Shown piece after piece: positions 35,549 to 45,830 of a stretch of 64,000 nucleotides of DNA (its first letter is position 1; the number at the start of each line of letters is the position of its first letter). The notes under the pieces were generated by a model. That model did not search any database, was not told the DNA's origin, and saw only the letters and a list, made by a program, of their open reading frames with translations. Made by a program: the position numbers and the translations under genes. Source of the stretch: Pochonia chlamydosporia 170 (Eukaryota > Ascomycota > Sordariomycetes > Hypocreales > Clavicipitaceae); the NCBI RefSeq assembly GCF_001653235.2, contig NC_035794.1:2914001-2978000 (forward strand), read 5' to 3'.

Positions 35549-36270
35549 GTGCTTGTTTGACCGGATCCATGGTTCGATTTCTAACTCTGCTATTTCCTTT
35601 TCAAACGAGAAGTTATCTGACACCAGTCACAATGCTATCTCATCCTCTGCTTCATGAGCGCTCAGTGCAGAGACATGGCATACTCTGCGTCTTCTCTGCA
35701 CAGAATGTGATGGTGCAATTCAATGTTCTCCTTTGTTGAGTTTTCAGTGGAGACATCAGTCCGAAAACGGGAGATGTGCAAAGCGGCACCCGGTGTCGAT
35801 GAGTTTTGCACCCCGAGCCAACATTGCACAACAGTGTCTCAATTGACTGCCTTGGGACAGGCAATGAGATGCTTCTTTTGAAGCACTGCCATTTTTATTG
35901 TTTATATTACACTTGGAAGTATTCGGGTTAATTTCAACATGCCTCTCATCGCTCTGATGCCTTTAATTGTCATGTGGTTCAGCGGATTCTCCATGGAGAC
36001 AAGATGGATCAATACATGTGTACCAAGGTACCCGGCCGAAGTCGGGAGAAATGACGCACTCGGTGAGATCTGGTTGGACTTGGCTTGACAACGCGGGGCA
36101 ATTGACAACATCAGCGCGGGGCAACAAGCCAAACAAGGTGCTGAGCTTTTCAAGCAGTCAATTGGATTTTTACGAATTCTCATTCCGTCAACAGCTCCTC
36201 CATACGGGACCAGGCTCAATTCAGTTTCTGTACTACCATCTAACACAACAACTTGACCATCATCACGACA

Positions 36271-38098
36271 ATGCCGCAATCCGCCCTTCTTCTCGGCTCT
36301 GGCTTCGTTGCCACACCCTGCATCGAAGAACTCTCCAAGGCCGGCGTTCACGTTACCGTCGCTTGCCGAACTCTCGAGTCTGCAAAGAAGCTCGCTGGCA
36401 GCTATGCCAACACCAAGGCCGTCAGCCTCGATGTAAACAACGCCGAAGCCCTCGAGGCCGCCGTCGCCCAGCACGATGTCTCCATTTCGCTGGTCCCCTA
36501 CATCTACCACGCCAATGTCATCAAGGCCGCCATCAAGGCTAAGAAGCATGTTGTCACCACATCTTATGTTTCGCCTGCCATGATGGAGCTGGACGCCGAG
36601 GCCAAGGCCGCCGGTATTACCGTCATGAACGAGATTGGTCTTGACCCTGGTATCGACCATCTCTATGCCGTCGATTTCATTGACCGCACTCACAAGGCTG
36701 GAGGCAAGATCCTCTCCTTCAAGAGCTTCTGTGGTGGTTTGGCCGCACCAGAGAGTAAGTTAATTTGTGTCTCTCAACAGATGAACCCAAAGCTAATTGC
36801 CTTTCACAGACTCGGATAACCCTCTAGGTAAAACTTCGACACACCGACAGTTACAATACCCCAATTGCTTACCCGTGATTAGGATACAAGTTCAGCTGGA
36901 GCAGCCGTGGCGTCCTATTGGCGTTGAAGAACAACGCCAAGTATTTGGAAGACGGTAAGGTCATGGATGTTAGTGGCGTGGACCTGATGGGTACCGCAAA
37001 GCCCTACCACACTGGCTTCATTGGCTTCAACTTCGTCGCCTACGGAAACCGAGACAGCACCGGCTACACTGAAAGGTGAGAATATATATTTTCGTTGGAA
37101 AGTAGTAGAAGCTGATGGCCGCAGATATCACATCCCCGAGGCTCACACCGTCGTCCGTGGCACCCTTCGTTATGCTGGTTTCCCCGAGTTCATCAAGGTG
37201 CTCGTCGATATGGGATTCCTCCGGGATGATGAGCAGGACTACCTTCAGCAGCCAATCGCTTGGAAGGAAGCCACCAAGCAACTGCTCGGCGCCAAATCAT
37301 CTAGCGAGGCTGACCTGTTGGCTTCGATTGCCGGCAAGACAAACTTCAAGGACGAAGACCACAAGGCCCGAGTTGTGACCGGCCTCAAGTGGCGTAAGTG
37401 ACTCCGCATCAAGTATTGTCGTATGCACTTTGGTCTAACAATTTATTGTAGTTGGCGTCCTGTCCGACAAGAAGATCACCCCCAGAAAGAACCCGTTGGA
37501 CACATTGTGCGCTACCCTCGAGGAGAAGATGAACTTTGAGGAAGGCGAGCGCGACTTGGTGGTATGTATCGTCATCAAGTTTACCCCATTACCAATTAGA
37601 TGATGCTGACTAGCCCTCTCAAGTTCCTCCAACACAAGTTCGAGGTCGAGAACAAGGATGGCACCCAGAACACCGTCACTTCTACTCTCTGCGAATACGG
37701 TGCGCCCACTGGATCTGGTCGTCCATCGGCTATGGCCAAGCTTGTTGGAATCCCATGTGCCGTAGGCAAGTCTTCCCAAATGCACGACTGTTTTGCGATT
37801 GTAACTCCCTGCCAGATGTCTTGGAGCATCTTGACACAATTGCGAATGGCGTACAAACCCATGACGCACCAGCCCAGACTACAATTACTAATGTGGCATA
37901 TAAAACAGCTGTCCAGCAAGTTCTCAACGGAACCCTTTCAGAAAAGGGCATTCTCGCTCCCATGACTCCCCAGATTAACAACCCCTTGATGAAGGAACTC
38001 AAGGAGAAATACGGGTAAGCGCAGTTACATATCATGACCTTTAAGCACATATACTAATAGAGCACAGCATCGAATGCAAGGAGAAGATTCTCAGCTAA
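36271..38098 (+). CDS. LYS9: Saccharopine reductase (saccharopine dehydrogenase, NADP+, L-glutamate-forming)
   Basis: The enzyme condenses alpha-aminoadipate semialdehyde with glutamate to saccharopine, the penultimate step of fungal lysine synthesis. Eight exons give 450 residues: 36271-36754, 36810-36827 (18 nt), 36883-37075, 37125-37393, 37452-37561, 37624-37765, 37909-38014 and 38068-38098. All junction phases agree. The Rossmann motif is LLLGSGFVATPCIEEL at the N-terminus; ISLVPYIYHANVIKAAI, NEIGLDPGIDHLYAVD and SFKSFCGGLAAPE are typical of the family. The intron after exon 6 starts GCAAGT, a GC-AG intron with a perfect CTAAT branch; the restored reading is CAVAVQQVLNGTLSEKG, matching the family. 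The frame opens at a TTG 18 bases upstream, but ATG 36271 gives the expected N-terminus. Confidence 0.95.
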
Positions 38099-38690
38099 AT
38101 AGCTTATAAAGTTAGCGGCTAGCAGGTCGAATTCCGACAGGCTGTCAACGTAGGTCAACTGACGGGCTGGAAACGCCGTATCAATCGGCAGGATTTGTTG
38201 TAGGGCTACCAGTGACCACGTAAGGTTTAAGCAGAGCCTTGAACGGCCGGGAGTGGCTTGCTATCTTGGGAATATAAAAAACAAAAGTTTTGCTTTCCAT
38301 CCGCGGGTAATATCTAGAACTTAGCAATTGGAATACTCTGCCGCTGAGTGTCACTCGACTTTTGCTCAAATACTGTGATCGGTTATGTATGTAATGCCCC
38401 GTAGTGCTAGCAACTTGGCACACAAATTATTTCTGCTCTACAATGTTTTTGCTCCATATTTTGTTTCATTATTCTTGTACTGGCGGAATGACTGCCGTCA
38501 ATCTACATTTGTACTCTGAGGGCTCACTAACACATCGCTTCTCCAAGAGGGTTAGGGTTAGGCACACTCCGTCTCCAAGACAACCAGGCAACAGCGAAAG
38601 CGATGATTCACCCTCCTTGATCTCCCTCTAGACTTGTAATTCGTTGCTCTGCGCGCCAATTGTGAGCCTGTTCTATGAACAGCATTCGCA
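38099..38690. other. Intergenic region with a telomere-like motif
   Basis: 592 bases without a gene. A short GGGTTAGGGTTAGG stretch lies at 38549-38562; nothing else stands out. Confidence 0.6.
38549..38562 (+). repeat. Short interstitial telomere-like motif
   Basis: GGGTTAGGGTTAGG, i.e. about two units of the TTAGGG repeat used by filamentous fungi. Two units can occur by chance. Confidence 0.6.
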
Positions 38691-39096
38691 ATGTCCTTCC
38701 CCGTGTTCCTAATCGAGTCCGTGGGATTTCCCCCGAAACCACCACGCCATCGTGGTCGAAACGTCACAAGCCAGAGGCGGCTGCATCTTCCAGGTCACAG
38801 GAAACGTGCAAGAAGGAATGCGGTACGAAATGAAGAGCGCTGATAGCGCACCAGAAAAGGACCCTTTGTTTCTGGGAAAGAAGCGACTCGGTTGGGTGGC
38901 GGCTGGGAATATGGAGCGTGTCGGTGGGATTTGCAAGTCGAATCCTGCGCCTGAGAAGCAATTTGAGGGTGCTAAGAAGATCAGTACGTATCCGGTTAGG
39001 AGGTGTCAGGAATGGACTACTGAAACGATTGAGCTGTTGAAGAGTCATGGTGTGCTGGTTGATGAGGGTGCTGATGATGTATGGACGGAGTCTTGA
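38691..39096 (+). pseudogene. Small fungal gene broken by a +1 frameshift in a C run
   Basis: From ATG 38691 the frame begins MSFPVFLIESVGFP. It then leaves frame at a run of five C (38730-38734). The +1 frame picks up immediately with RNHHAIVVETSQ and continues through CIFQVTGNVQEGMRYEMK and VRRCQEWTTETIELLKSHGVL to TGA 39094-39096. With four C the gene would be one exon of 134 residues. The parts fit a family of ~130-aa fungal proteins of unknown function that I recall having the same layout (NHHAI, FQVTGN, RRCQEWT); this family assignment is from memory. The gap is too short for an intron. Either the base is an assembly/sequencing error, or the gene is recently inactivated, or it is read by +1 frameshifting. 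The downstream frame has no further lesion over ~120 codons, which favours an error or a very young mutation. Confidence 0.75.
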
Positions 39097-39452
39097 TGGG
39101 GTCGGCCTTGTTTTCCACGACCTTTCTGCAAATCAGGTCAGGGCCAGTACCTTTTTTGGTTGTTTTCTTGTTATTGAGGACCTTTTGAATTCGTTGTGAC
39201 GGTCTATTTACCATCTTGGTGTCAGTAAAGGTGGTCTTTAGGCTTTTCATCAGAATTCTGTCTGGTACAGTCTTGTCCGCCATCAAGTCGGCCACAACTG
39301 TCAGACTTTCTCTTGTTGGACTTTGACAATTATCGTAAAGGCGGTGAAATGAGAGAAAACAAAGCATAGTGCTCTGTGATGCCGAAAAGAGAAAATCTAC
39401 AAACTGCCATAAGGAATATGTTCCACTGCATAATCGTACAGAATTGGCAAAT
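39097..39452. other. Convergent 3' region
   Basis: 356 bases between two gene ends on opposite strands; no gene or clear motif. Confidence 0.6.
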
Positions 39453-40274
39453 CTATCTTCTAAAGTAGCTACACATGTACACAGAGCAACCCCACGATTC
39501 CTCCCAAATAACCCGCTCTACATCCACCATCTCTTTGTCGTTGTCTATTTCATTGAGAGCATCTTTCAAGGCGGCGAAGTTGGTGAATGCAGAGCCGGAG
39601 TCGAAGGCCTCTGCGTCAGTCATCTCCGTGTCGATGAACTCTTGCTGGAAGGTAATCTGCTCACTGAATGCCCTGGCCCTGCCTTTTCCCTTCTCATTTC
39701 TAGTAAAACCTTTTGAACCATCAAAGTCCGCATCAGTCATCTCCACGTCGACAGTCCCCCGCTCAAAAGCTGTCACCCAGTTGATGTTCTTCTGCCTCCA
39801 CCGTCTCATCCGTGTTCCGCGCCAGACATCTGAGCCAGAGGCCTCAGCGTCAGTCATCTTCACATCAATAACCTCCTGCTCCATCACAGTGTCCCAGATG
39901 CTCTTCTTCTTTGCCTTTCCCTTGTCTTTTCTGGCAGCAAAGGCTTCTGAGCCAATGGGCTTTGCATCAGTCATCACCACATCGATGACTGTTGCCTTTT
40001 TGAAAGCTCGTCTGTGGAAAATCCTGCGGAATGGTCTTGGCCTGAAGATTTCTGTATCAATGTTAGTGTTAGAAAAGATAAGGTCGACGAAGTACTTGCT
40101 TTTGCGACCCCCGGTGTCATCGCTGGAAGCCTGATACAGGACAGTCATCCTCCTCTTGGCGACGGGTTCGAAAGCCGGTGCGGGCCAAGTTGAGTCGAAA
40201 CAAGTGATAAGCGATTCCAATCGCCTCTTGGAAGAGGGATTAGGTTTTCGAAATGGCCAGCAACTTGGAGGCAT
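39453..40274 (-). CDS. Protein with four tandem repeats (39, 39, 39 and 36 residues)
   Basis: A single-exon frame of 273 residues starting at ATG 40274. Residues 96-248 consist of four imperfect tandem repeats starting at 96, 135, 174 and 213; the first three are exactly 39 residues and the last is 36. Each opens with the core (I/V)D(V/T)xMTDA, then a Gly/Ser step, then a basic segment (for example KDKGKAKKK), and the first three close on an amphipathic stretch. A fifth, truncated core (MVDVER) follows at 249, and a diverged one (NIDTEIF) precedes at 71. The N-terminal 95 residues are basic and rich in Arg/Phe/Pro. No signal peptide or membrane segment is visible; the basic clusters could direct it to the nucleus. 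I do not recognise the family. The neighbour across 630 bases is an F-box/ankyrin gene on the same strand. Confidence 0.7.
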   Translation of the reverse strand: MPPSCWPFRKPNPSSKRRLESLITCFDSTWPAPAFEPVAKRRMTVLYQASSDDTGGRKSKYFVDLIFSNTNIDTEIFRPRPFRRIFHRRAFKKATVIDVVMTDAKPIGSEAFAARKDKGKAKKKSIWDTVMEQEVIDVKMTDAEASGSDVWRGTRMRRWRQKNINWVTAFERGTVDVEMTDADFDGSKGFTRNEKGKGRARAFSEQITFQQEFIDTEMTDAEAFDSGSAFTNFAALKDALNEIDNDKEMVDVERVIWEESWGCSVYMCSYFRR

Positions 40275-40905
40275 TTCGATGGTCGCTGTATTACATGAGT
40301 TTGGGTATCCCGATAGAGACGGTAGGCTTTGTTGTAGGTGTTACTGTAGGCTAGTCTGAGAGCGTTGTGCGTTGTATATTTTGACGGGTGTAAACTATAG
40401 ACTGGAGAGTACGTTGGAAATGCTTTGGAATTGGGTACGGTATGGTTATAAAGGTCTGAGTGTTGCCAAAGAGAGTTTCATTAAACCAAGGTCTTCCATG
40501 GTTCTAACTTTCGAAGTGCAACAGATGACTGTACGCCCAAGCTCTAGTATCAACTCTATGACAAACGAGTGAGGCTCAGCCACGATGCGGACTCAATTGA
40601 CAGGCACAATAGGAACTAGGTTCATGCTTGGCATCCAAGCTTGCTACTCAACATTCGCATTCAGATTTAATTACATTCGAAGATGCTATGCGCGTAACTC
40701 GAGGTCAGTTTCTTCTCCCAGTTATGTCGACACGTTAAAACAGCAGTCGAAGATCTGAAGCCTTTACAGTGGAAAGGGGGTGATAAGAGCTTCGCGGTAC
40801 ATATCAAACCAAGTTCCTAAAGTAACTTTTCCAGCCTCCCGGACATAGAGATAGTCAACAGGCAGCAAAAGCTTCAAATCTATGCTATATTGTCAAACTC
40901 TAACT
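40275..40905. other. Intergenic region
   Basis: 631 bases between two minus-strand genes; no gene or clear motif seen. Confidence 0.6.
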
Positions 40906-42798
40906 CTAAAAGGAAACGCTATTCGCTCTCTTTACAATTTCATATCGCATCTCATGACAGTATGCTTTCATCCTGTGCTCAAACGCAAAATGCCTACATC
41001 TTAACGCTCTCGATAATGGGGTTCGTCCCCATCTATCAGCTGCCGTGGGATCAACATTCCTCGTCTCCAGCAGCATCTCGACAATTCGCAAGGACCCTCT
41101 TTCTACCGCTCTCGCCAGCGGTGTCCGTCCGTATACATCACCAACATCAGTTTTAACCCCCCCTTTACTGAGAAGAGCACGGACTAGCTCTGCATTACCG
41201 CGTGTTACAGCCCATGCTAGTGGTGACCGGCCCTCTGCATCCTGCGAATTAAGGTTTACCCCTGGAGTATGTATTAACAGAAGCGCGGTATCCTGTCTGT
41301 TAAAACAGACTGCTCGAATGAGAGGCGTAGACCCATGGTAGTATCTGGGGTTAAGGTCAACAGCGTACTCCTCAAGCAGCCATTTGATCATGACAATGTC
41401 GTTGTTATCGCAGGCTGCAGCAAATGGGGTTAAGCCGCCGCGTTTATGTCTAACATTAACATCAAGTTTGATCCTTCTGTCGTAAAAAGCCCGTGCCATT
41501 TCATACCCTCTGGGTGATGCGTATCCTGCACAAATAGAAAATGGTGTGCGGTCGTGTGCGTCCCGTGCATCTGGATCGAGTTTTCCAGAATCAAGAAGCA
41601 TCTTTACCCAGGCCTCGTTCCCCGTGCGCACGGCCTTGTGAAGGATTGTGCTGCCGTCGCTGTATTTCAGGGATGGGTCCAGGTTCGTCTTGCGAAGAAG
41701 CAGTTCTGTGAGCTCGAGGCGTACTCTGCTGACGGCCGTCTTGAGATAATCGTCGCTTCCTTCCATCGTATGGATGTCTCCTTTTTCAGCCTTGATAAAT
41801 TCGTCAACCACCTTGTCTGCTCCTTTCACTATGGCTATATCCAGGAATGTTCTGCCATGTGCATCTATGCGATCGCAGTCTACCTGTCCCGAATCGAGGA
41901 AAAGTTTGACCACATAGCCCCTGTTGAGTTTGGCTGCCAGAGTAAGGGCTGTATCGCCATTAACATCTGTCGCCTCGGGAGATATGTACTGATTTAGTAG
42001 AAGCGCAACGATGCCGTTATCATCATGACACGCCACAGTGGCTGCCATAAGCGCCGTTTGATTGAAACCATTGACTCGTAGTAGGTCTACCTTCTTAGTT
42101 TCAAGTAGCGCTTCCACAACGTCTCTGTGATTCTTGGAGATGCTTTGGCATAGCGGTGTTTGCCGTAACCTATCTCTCGCGTCGAGATCAATACCGTAAA
42201 TGCCAATTAAGAACTTTACAGCGTCTGTCTGGCCATTCTTGGCCGCAATTGCCAGAGGTGTTTCCAAATTCGCATTCTTCGCCTCTGTGTCGACTTTCCC
42301 TGTTTTGAGCAGCACTTTCATGATTTCTAGGTGACCTCTTGCGCAGGCGATGAAAAACGGCGACTGGCGCTGAACATCTTTTCGCATCACGTCAACGTTG
42401 TAAGTGTCAATAAGGAGTTGTACGATTTGCGTTTGGCCATCTCGACAAGCAATGGTGAAGGGCGTCTGGCCAAACTCGTCTTCGGAATTCAAATGGATAT
42501 CATCAGTTTCGACTAATAGCGTGAAAATCGCCACATGTCCTGCACTGGCGGCTTTATGTAGCGCATCGAGCGATACTTTGGCGCCTGCTTCCAAAGCTTT
42601 TCTGGCTGTCCCAGTCTGGCCTTGAGAAATGGCCCAATCGAGCGCGCATTGAGGTGTTTCAGCATCAAATCTATACAGAAAGGCATTGTATGTACCGTAG
42701 AGTCGTCGATCTAATTGCGCCAATGCATTAATGTCACGTCGCTTATCCAAATATGCCACAATTGAAGTGAGCAGCTCGCCCGGGATGCTGGAAAGCAT
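40906..42798 (-). CDS. F-box/ankyrin-repeat protein
   Basis: 630 residues from ATG 42798; the TTG 18 bases upstream is not a start. The protein begins directly with an F-box-like segment (LSSIPGELLTSIVAYLDKRRDINALAQLDRRLYGTYNAFLYRFD). It then consists almost entirely of ankyrin repeats to the C-terminus, about fifteen in number, seen as recurring GQTPFTIACRDGQTQIVQLLI, GDTALTLAAKLNRGYVVKLFL and GRTPLARAVERGSLRIVEMLL types. Such proteins are numerous in filamentous fungi and are thought to act as SCF adaptors or scaffolds, but few have known substrates. No intron is needed. The last ~15 residues after the final repeat are divergent. Confident as an ankyrin protein; the F-box is somewhat less certain. 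Confidence 0.9.
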   Translation of the reverse strand: MLSSIPGELLTSIVAYLDKRRDINALAQLDRRLYGTYNAFLYRFDAETPQCALDWAISQGQTGTARKALEAGAKVSLDALHKAASAGHVAIFTLLVETDDIHLNSEDEFGQTPFTIACRDGQTQIVQLLIDTYNVDVMRKDVQRQSPFFIACARGHLEIMKVLLKTGKVDTEAKNANLETPLAIAAKNGQTDAVKFLIGIYGIDLDARDRLRQTPLCQSISKNHRDVVEALLETKKVDLLRVNGFNQTALMAATVACHDDNGIVALLLNQYISPEATDVNGDTALTLAAKLNRGYVVKLFLDSGQVDCDRIDAHGRTFLDIAIVKGADKVVDEFIKAEKGDIHTMEGSDDYLKTAVSRVRLELTELLLRKTNLDPSLKYSDGSTILHKAVRTGNEAWVKMLLDSGKLDPDARDAHDRTPFSICAGYASPRGYEMARAFYDRRIKLDVNVRHKRGGLTPFAAACDNNDIVMIKWLLEEYAVDLNPRYYHGSTPLIRAVCFNRQDTALLLIHTPGVNLNSQDAEGRSPLAWAVTRGNAELVRALLSKGGVKTDVGDVYGRTPLARAVERGSLRIVEMLLETRNVDPTAADRWGRTPLSRALRCRHFAFEHRMKAYCHEMRYEIVKRANSVSF

Positions 42799-43418
42799 TA
42801 CGTCGGCCGGGTCCAACGTAGGGTCATTGATTTGTGTCTATGTGATTGAGGCGCGAAGGCTTTGCCATCTCATCCCGGTCGCAATGTCCTATTGCATGGT
42901 GTCGTCTTGAGAATGCGAAACGGTTCAATGTTGAGTCTGTTGGAGTTGACCTCGCTGGTGGTTGAGATCCGGCGTACCTTTTACATCTCGAGGGGTCACA
43001 TTGCGTCATCACTGAGTTGTAATCCTGAACTCTCATGCATGGAAGACAAAAGAAGAGCTAATGATATATTTTCACATGATAGGTGGAGTCTTGTCCTATC
43101 CTTGGAAGTTGGCGTGGCGGAAGTCGGGATGGAAAATGATCGGCAACCATGACGCCGGTCGCGAAAAAGATCGAGATAGGAATAAGCCGGCACAAAGGCG
43201 ATAAGCTACGAGAAGATGAATTGTTGTGTGAACCATCGCTCTAATGTCATTTGGAATGGTGAAAAGAAACTGCACAATACAAATAACGCCCGCATTGAAT
43301 TAAAGGCAGTGTAATGCTAGTATACAATTGACAAGCTCACCATAGTTCAATCAAACGAAACCCGTAGCGCGGGCCACAGAAAGAATTCTTGCTGAGCTGA
43401 AATCCCACAGCGATTCTC
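42799..43418. other. Intergenic region
   Basis: 620 bases between the ankyrin gene and the EthD-like gene. Weak open frames occur on both strands; none is convincing. Confidence 0.55.
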
Positions 43419-43849
43419 TCAGCTGCCAAAAATCTTCTTTTCCTTGAGCGTGGTCCGGTGAGAGTCCCGAATTGTCCCCCTCATGATTTCCGGCTGTACG
43501 CTGCAAAAGTTGGCGATGTCGTCAAATACCTTGTTGGCGTTGGGGCCTGTCGAGGCAGCATCCCATTGCTGCATTTTTTCGAATTTGAGGACGAGTTGAA
43601 GCATGTATGGCACGCCAGGGCTGAGTTGTATGGCTTCCCAGCTTTCAAGACCTTCGGATCCCCATGTGCTGTTGGGGATGGTGGTTAGTATGAGTACTAG
43701 TAGTCATGGGCAGTATGGAGGGTAGAAAAGCGACTTAATGGATGATGCAATTTGCGAGTGACTTACTCTTGAACGAGAGGCATGTGATTGTTGAGGAAAT
43801 ATTTGAGATTGAAGGCACCCGCAGGGTACATGATGCAAATGGCAGCCAT
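43419..43849 (-). CDS. EthD-like dimeric alpha/beta-barrel protein
   Basis: Exons 43849-43767 and 43668-43419, with a 98-nt intron (GTAAGT donor, CAG acceptor) splitting an Asp codon, give 110 residues. The first exon encodes MAAICIMYPAGAFNLKYFLNNHMPLVQD and the second continues TWGSEGLESWEAIQLSPGVPYMLQLVLKF. This is the pattern of EthD-domain proteins: MYP near the start, then YY/YF...HMPLV, then WG..GL..W, with F-DDIANFCSVQPEI near the end. The family forms small ferredoxin-fold dimers; members include polyketide-tailoring enzymes and proteins of ether degradation, and many have no known reaction. Length is normal for the family. No biosynthetic partner genes are adjacent, so its role is open. 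Confidence 0.8.
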
Positions 43850-45347
43850 TGTCGTGGTGTTTTGGCCTATGAAACAGAACCTCAATGTAGGATATTGAAG
43901 ATATTAATGATATTAGTACAAAGGAGGAAAGTCGATTGGGTTTCTACTCTGTTTACAAGCTGCGTGGAAGCTCAAATTAAATACCCTACCCAAGCTTGAC
44001 CCATTCTTCTTCTCCGTGGGCTTGAAACTTGGCACAAACCTGTTTGATATGGAGGTATGGAGTACCCCGCATTAATTGACGACATGATGGACTATCAAGA
44101 TGTTGCTCGACATACAAATGTGCGGTTTCACATCCAATTGTCAATAAGCACAGGCAGTAAGTTCCATTTTGAAACCGGCGCTGTCGAACGATTATCGATG
44201 ATACATAATGAACTATTACAAACTCAATTCTTTTACCTTTATGATTCATTTGGAAATCTAGACTGTTAGTATAGACTTTTGTTCATCCACTTCATGTCAT
44301 CTTCTTTGCATGTTCCTGGATTCCCCACAACTTCCATATGACGTTACCATTACGCACCGCCACCACCAAATATCCAAGTTTTAACAAATGCCCAAACAAG
44401 GCGACAATGTGTTCATGCTTTTCTCATTCAATCTCATGCGGTTCTCTATTCTCACGCAAGATCTGCACGCAAAGCCCACGCCATTTTCAGAGCAGAGGGA
44501 GTTGAGCGGTCTTGCCAATGGATGGCGTCATAGGCGTGATGTCATGTCATGTTTCAGACGCATCTCACACTTCACTCATCAGAAAGACTCGGTTTGCAGC
44601 GACAGAGAGAACGCGAAAGTGATACTATTGCTAATATATCGGCCGAGTTGACGACGCCCTTTCTACTTCTCAACAGTGTCACTCAACAGCAACTTGCGAA
44701 CGAAACATGTCTTGCCTTACTACTCAAATTCACGAATAGTTAAATTTCTTTCTCTTTCTTGTTGCTTCCTCTTAAAGCTACAGAAATATCAAATAAAACG
44801 CCATGTTTCGGAACACTCCACTGATGCAGAGAGATAACCTTAATTATATCCGTTGACAGCGAAGATCATCGGGCCTCAAGCTGTCATAATTCACTTCCCA
44901 TTGTAGTTGATGCCAAGCTTCTTTTATTGAATCCAGGGTAACTTGATTAAATCAACGTTCTTTATAGACGAGTTCACGAATCTTGTATGAAATACTCTGC
45001 AGACTGCTCTGAGGGCCGTGGCAACAATCAGGTTAATAAATCCAGTTACTGTACAAAGAATACGATTGTCTACTAATTATAAGCTCTAGTTCATGAAGGA
45101 TGTTATATGAGATGTAAGTTCGCCCAGCTTGAGTAAGCCTTTCGTGGCATCGGCTTGTAAGATTTCCGACGGCCCATCGAATTGAGACGTGAGCAATTTC
45201 TGAAGTAGACTGTGTCGTACTAGTAAATACCTGATATGATTCCCTAACTTCAAATGAATACTCTCTCTGCAACCGTATTACCCCAAGCTGGGAATATCAA
45301 ATTACTCCGTTAGAATAATCACCATCCGTTCAAACATACCTCAACTT

Positions 45348-45830
45348 ACCCTTGACATCCAACTTCTTTTGCACAGCATTCATAATCTCTGGATCAATGT
45401 TCTACGCAAAGGCAAGAGTCTCGTCAAAACCATGTACCTCAACAAGTAAATCCATCACCCTTGATGTCTTACACTTTAGTCTAGAACTGAGTGCGCTTTG
45501 GCCCATCTCGTTGGTCCAGCGGTGGCGAACCATCAGCTGGGATAACCAGGGTAACTACCCCCTGAATCATTGTCCCGTGCGCTGATACATTAGCTCCCAA
45601 CAACTGCTGGCGGACATATCCTAGCCTGTAGCTGTCGAATGCCCGAAAAGCTTCCAAATTCTGTGTGTTCAGCTCGCATACCGGAGGGGAGAAAATTGCT
45701 TTTTACTGCAGAGGAGTGGCGCTATGAACCGGGATTTCATCACAATTGGAGACTGCCAACGCATGCTCTTTGACAAACCTTCGATGAATGCTGATGTGAG
45801 ATGTACGTCTCAAACATTGTGGTTGTGGTG
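45348..45830 (-). pseudogene. Decayed protein-coding gene fragment
   Basis: On the minus strand one frame reads IHRRFVKEHALAVSN and EIPVHSATPLQ, then TAA (45705-45703). It continues as KAIFSPPVCELNTQNLEAF and SYRLGYVRQQLLGANVSAHG to TAG (45483-45481). Coding character then shifts to another frame: SRLKCKTSRVMDLLVEV and HGFDETLAFA, TAG (45404-45402), NIDPEIMNAVQKKLDVKG. It ends at a GGTAAG that looks like an old splice donor. The uninterrupted protein-like stretches on either side of the stops argue for a former gene with at least three nonsense codons and one frameshift. I do not recognise the family. The two lesion types (stops and indel) do not by themselves indicate repeat-induced point mutation. 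Confidence 0.5.

Noticed and set aside
45500..45560. GGTCCAGCGGTGGC string resembling a tRNA D-arm
   Set aside because: No acceptor stem, anticodon arm or TTCGA-type T-arm at the right spacing; it lies within the decayed coding fragment.
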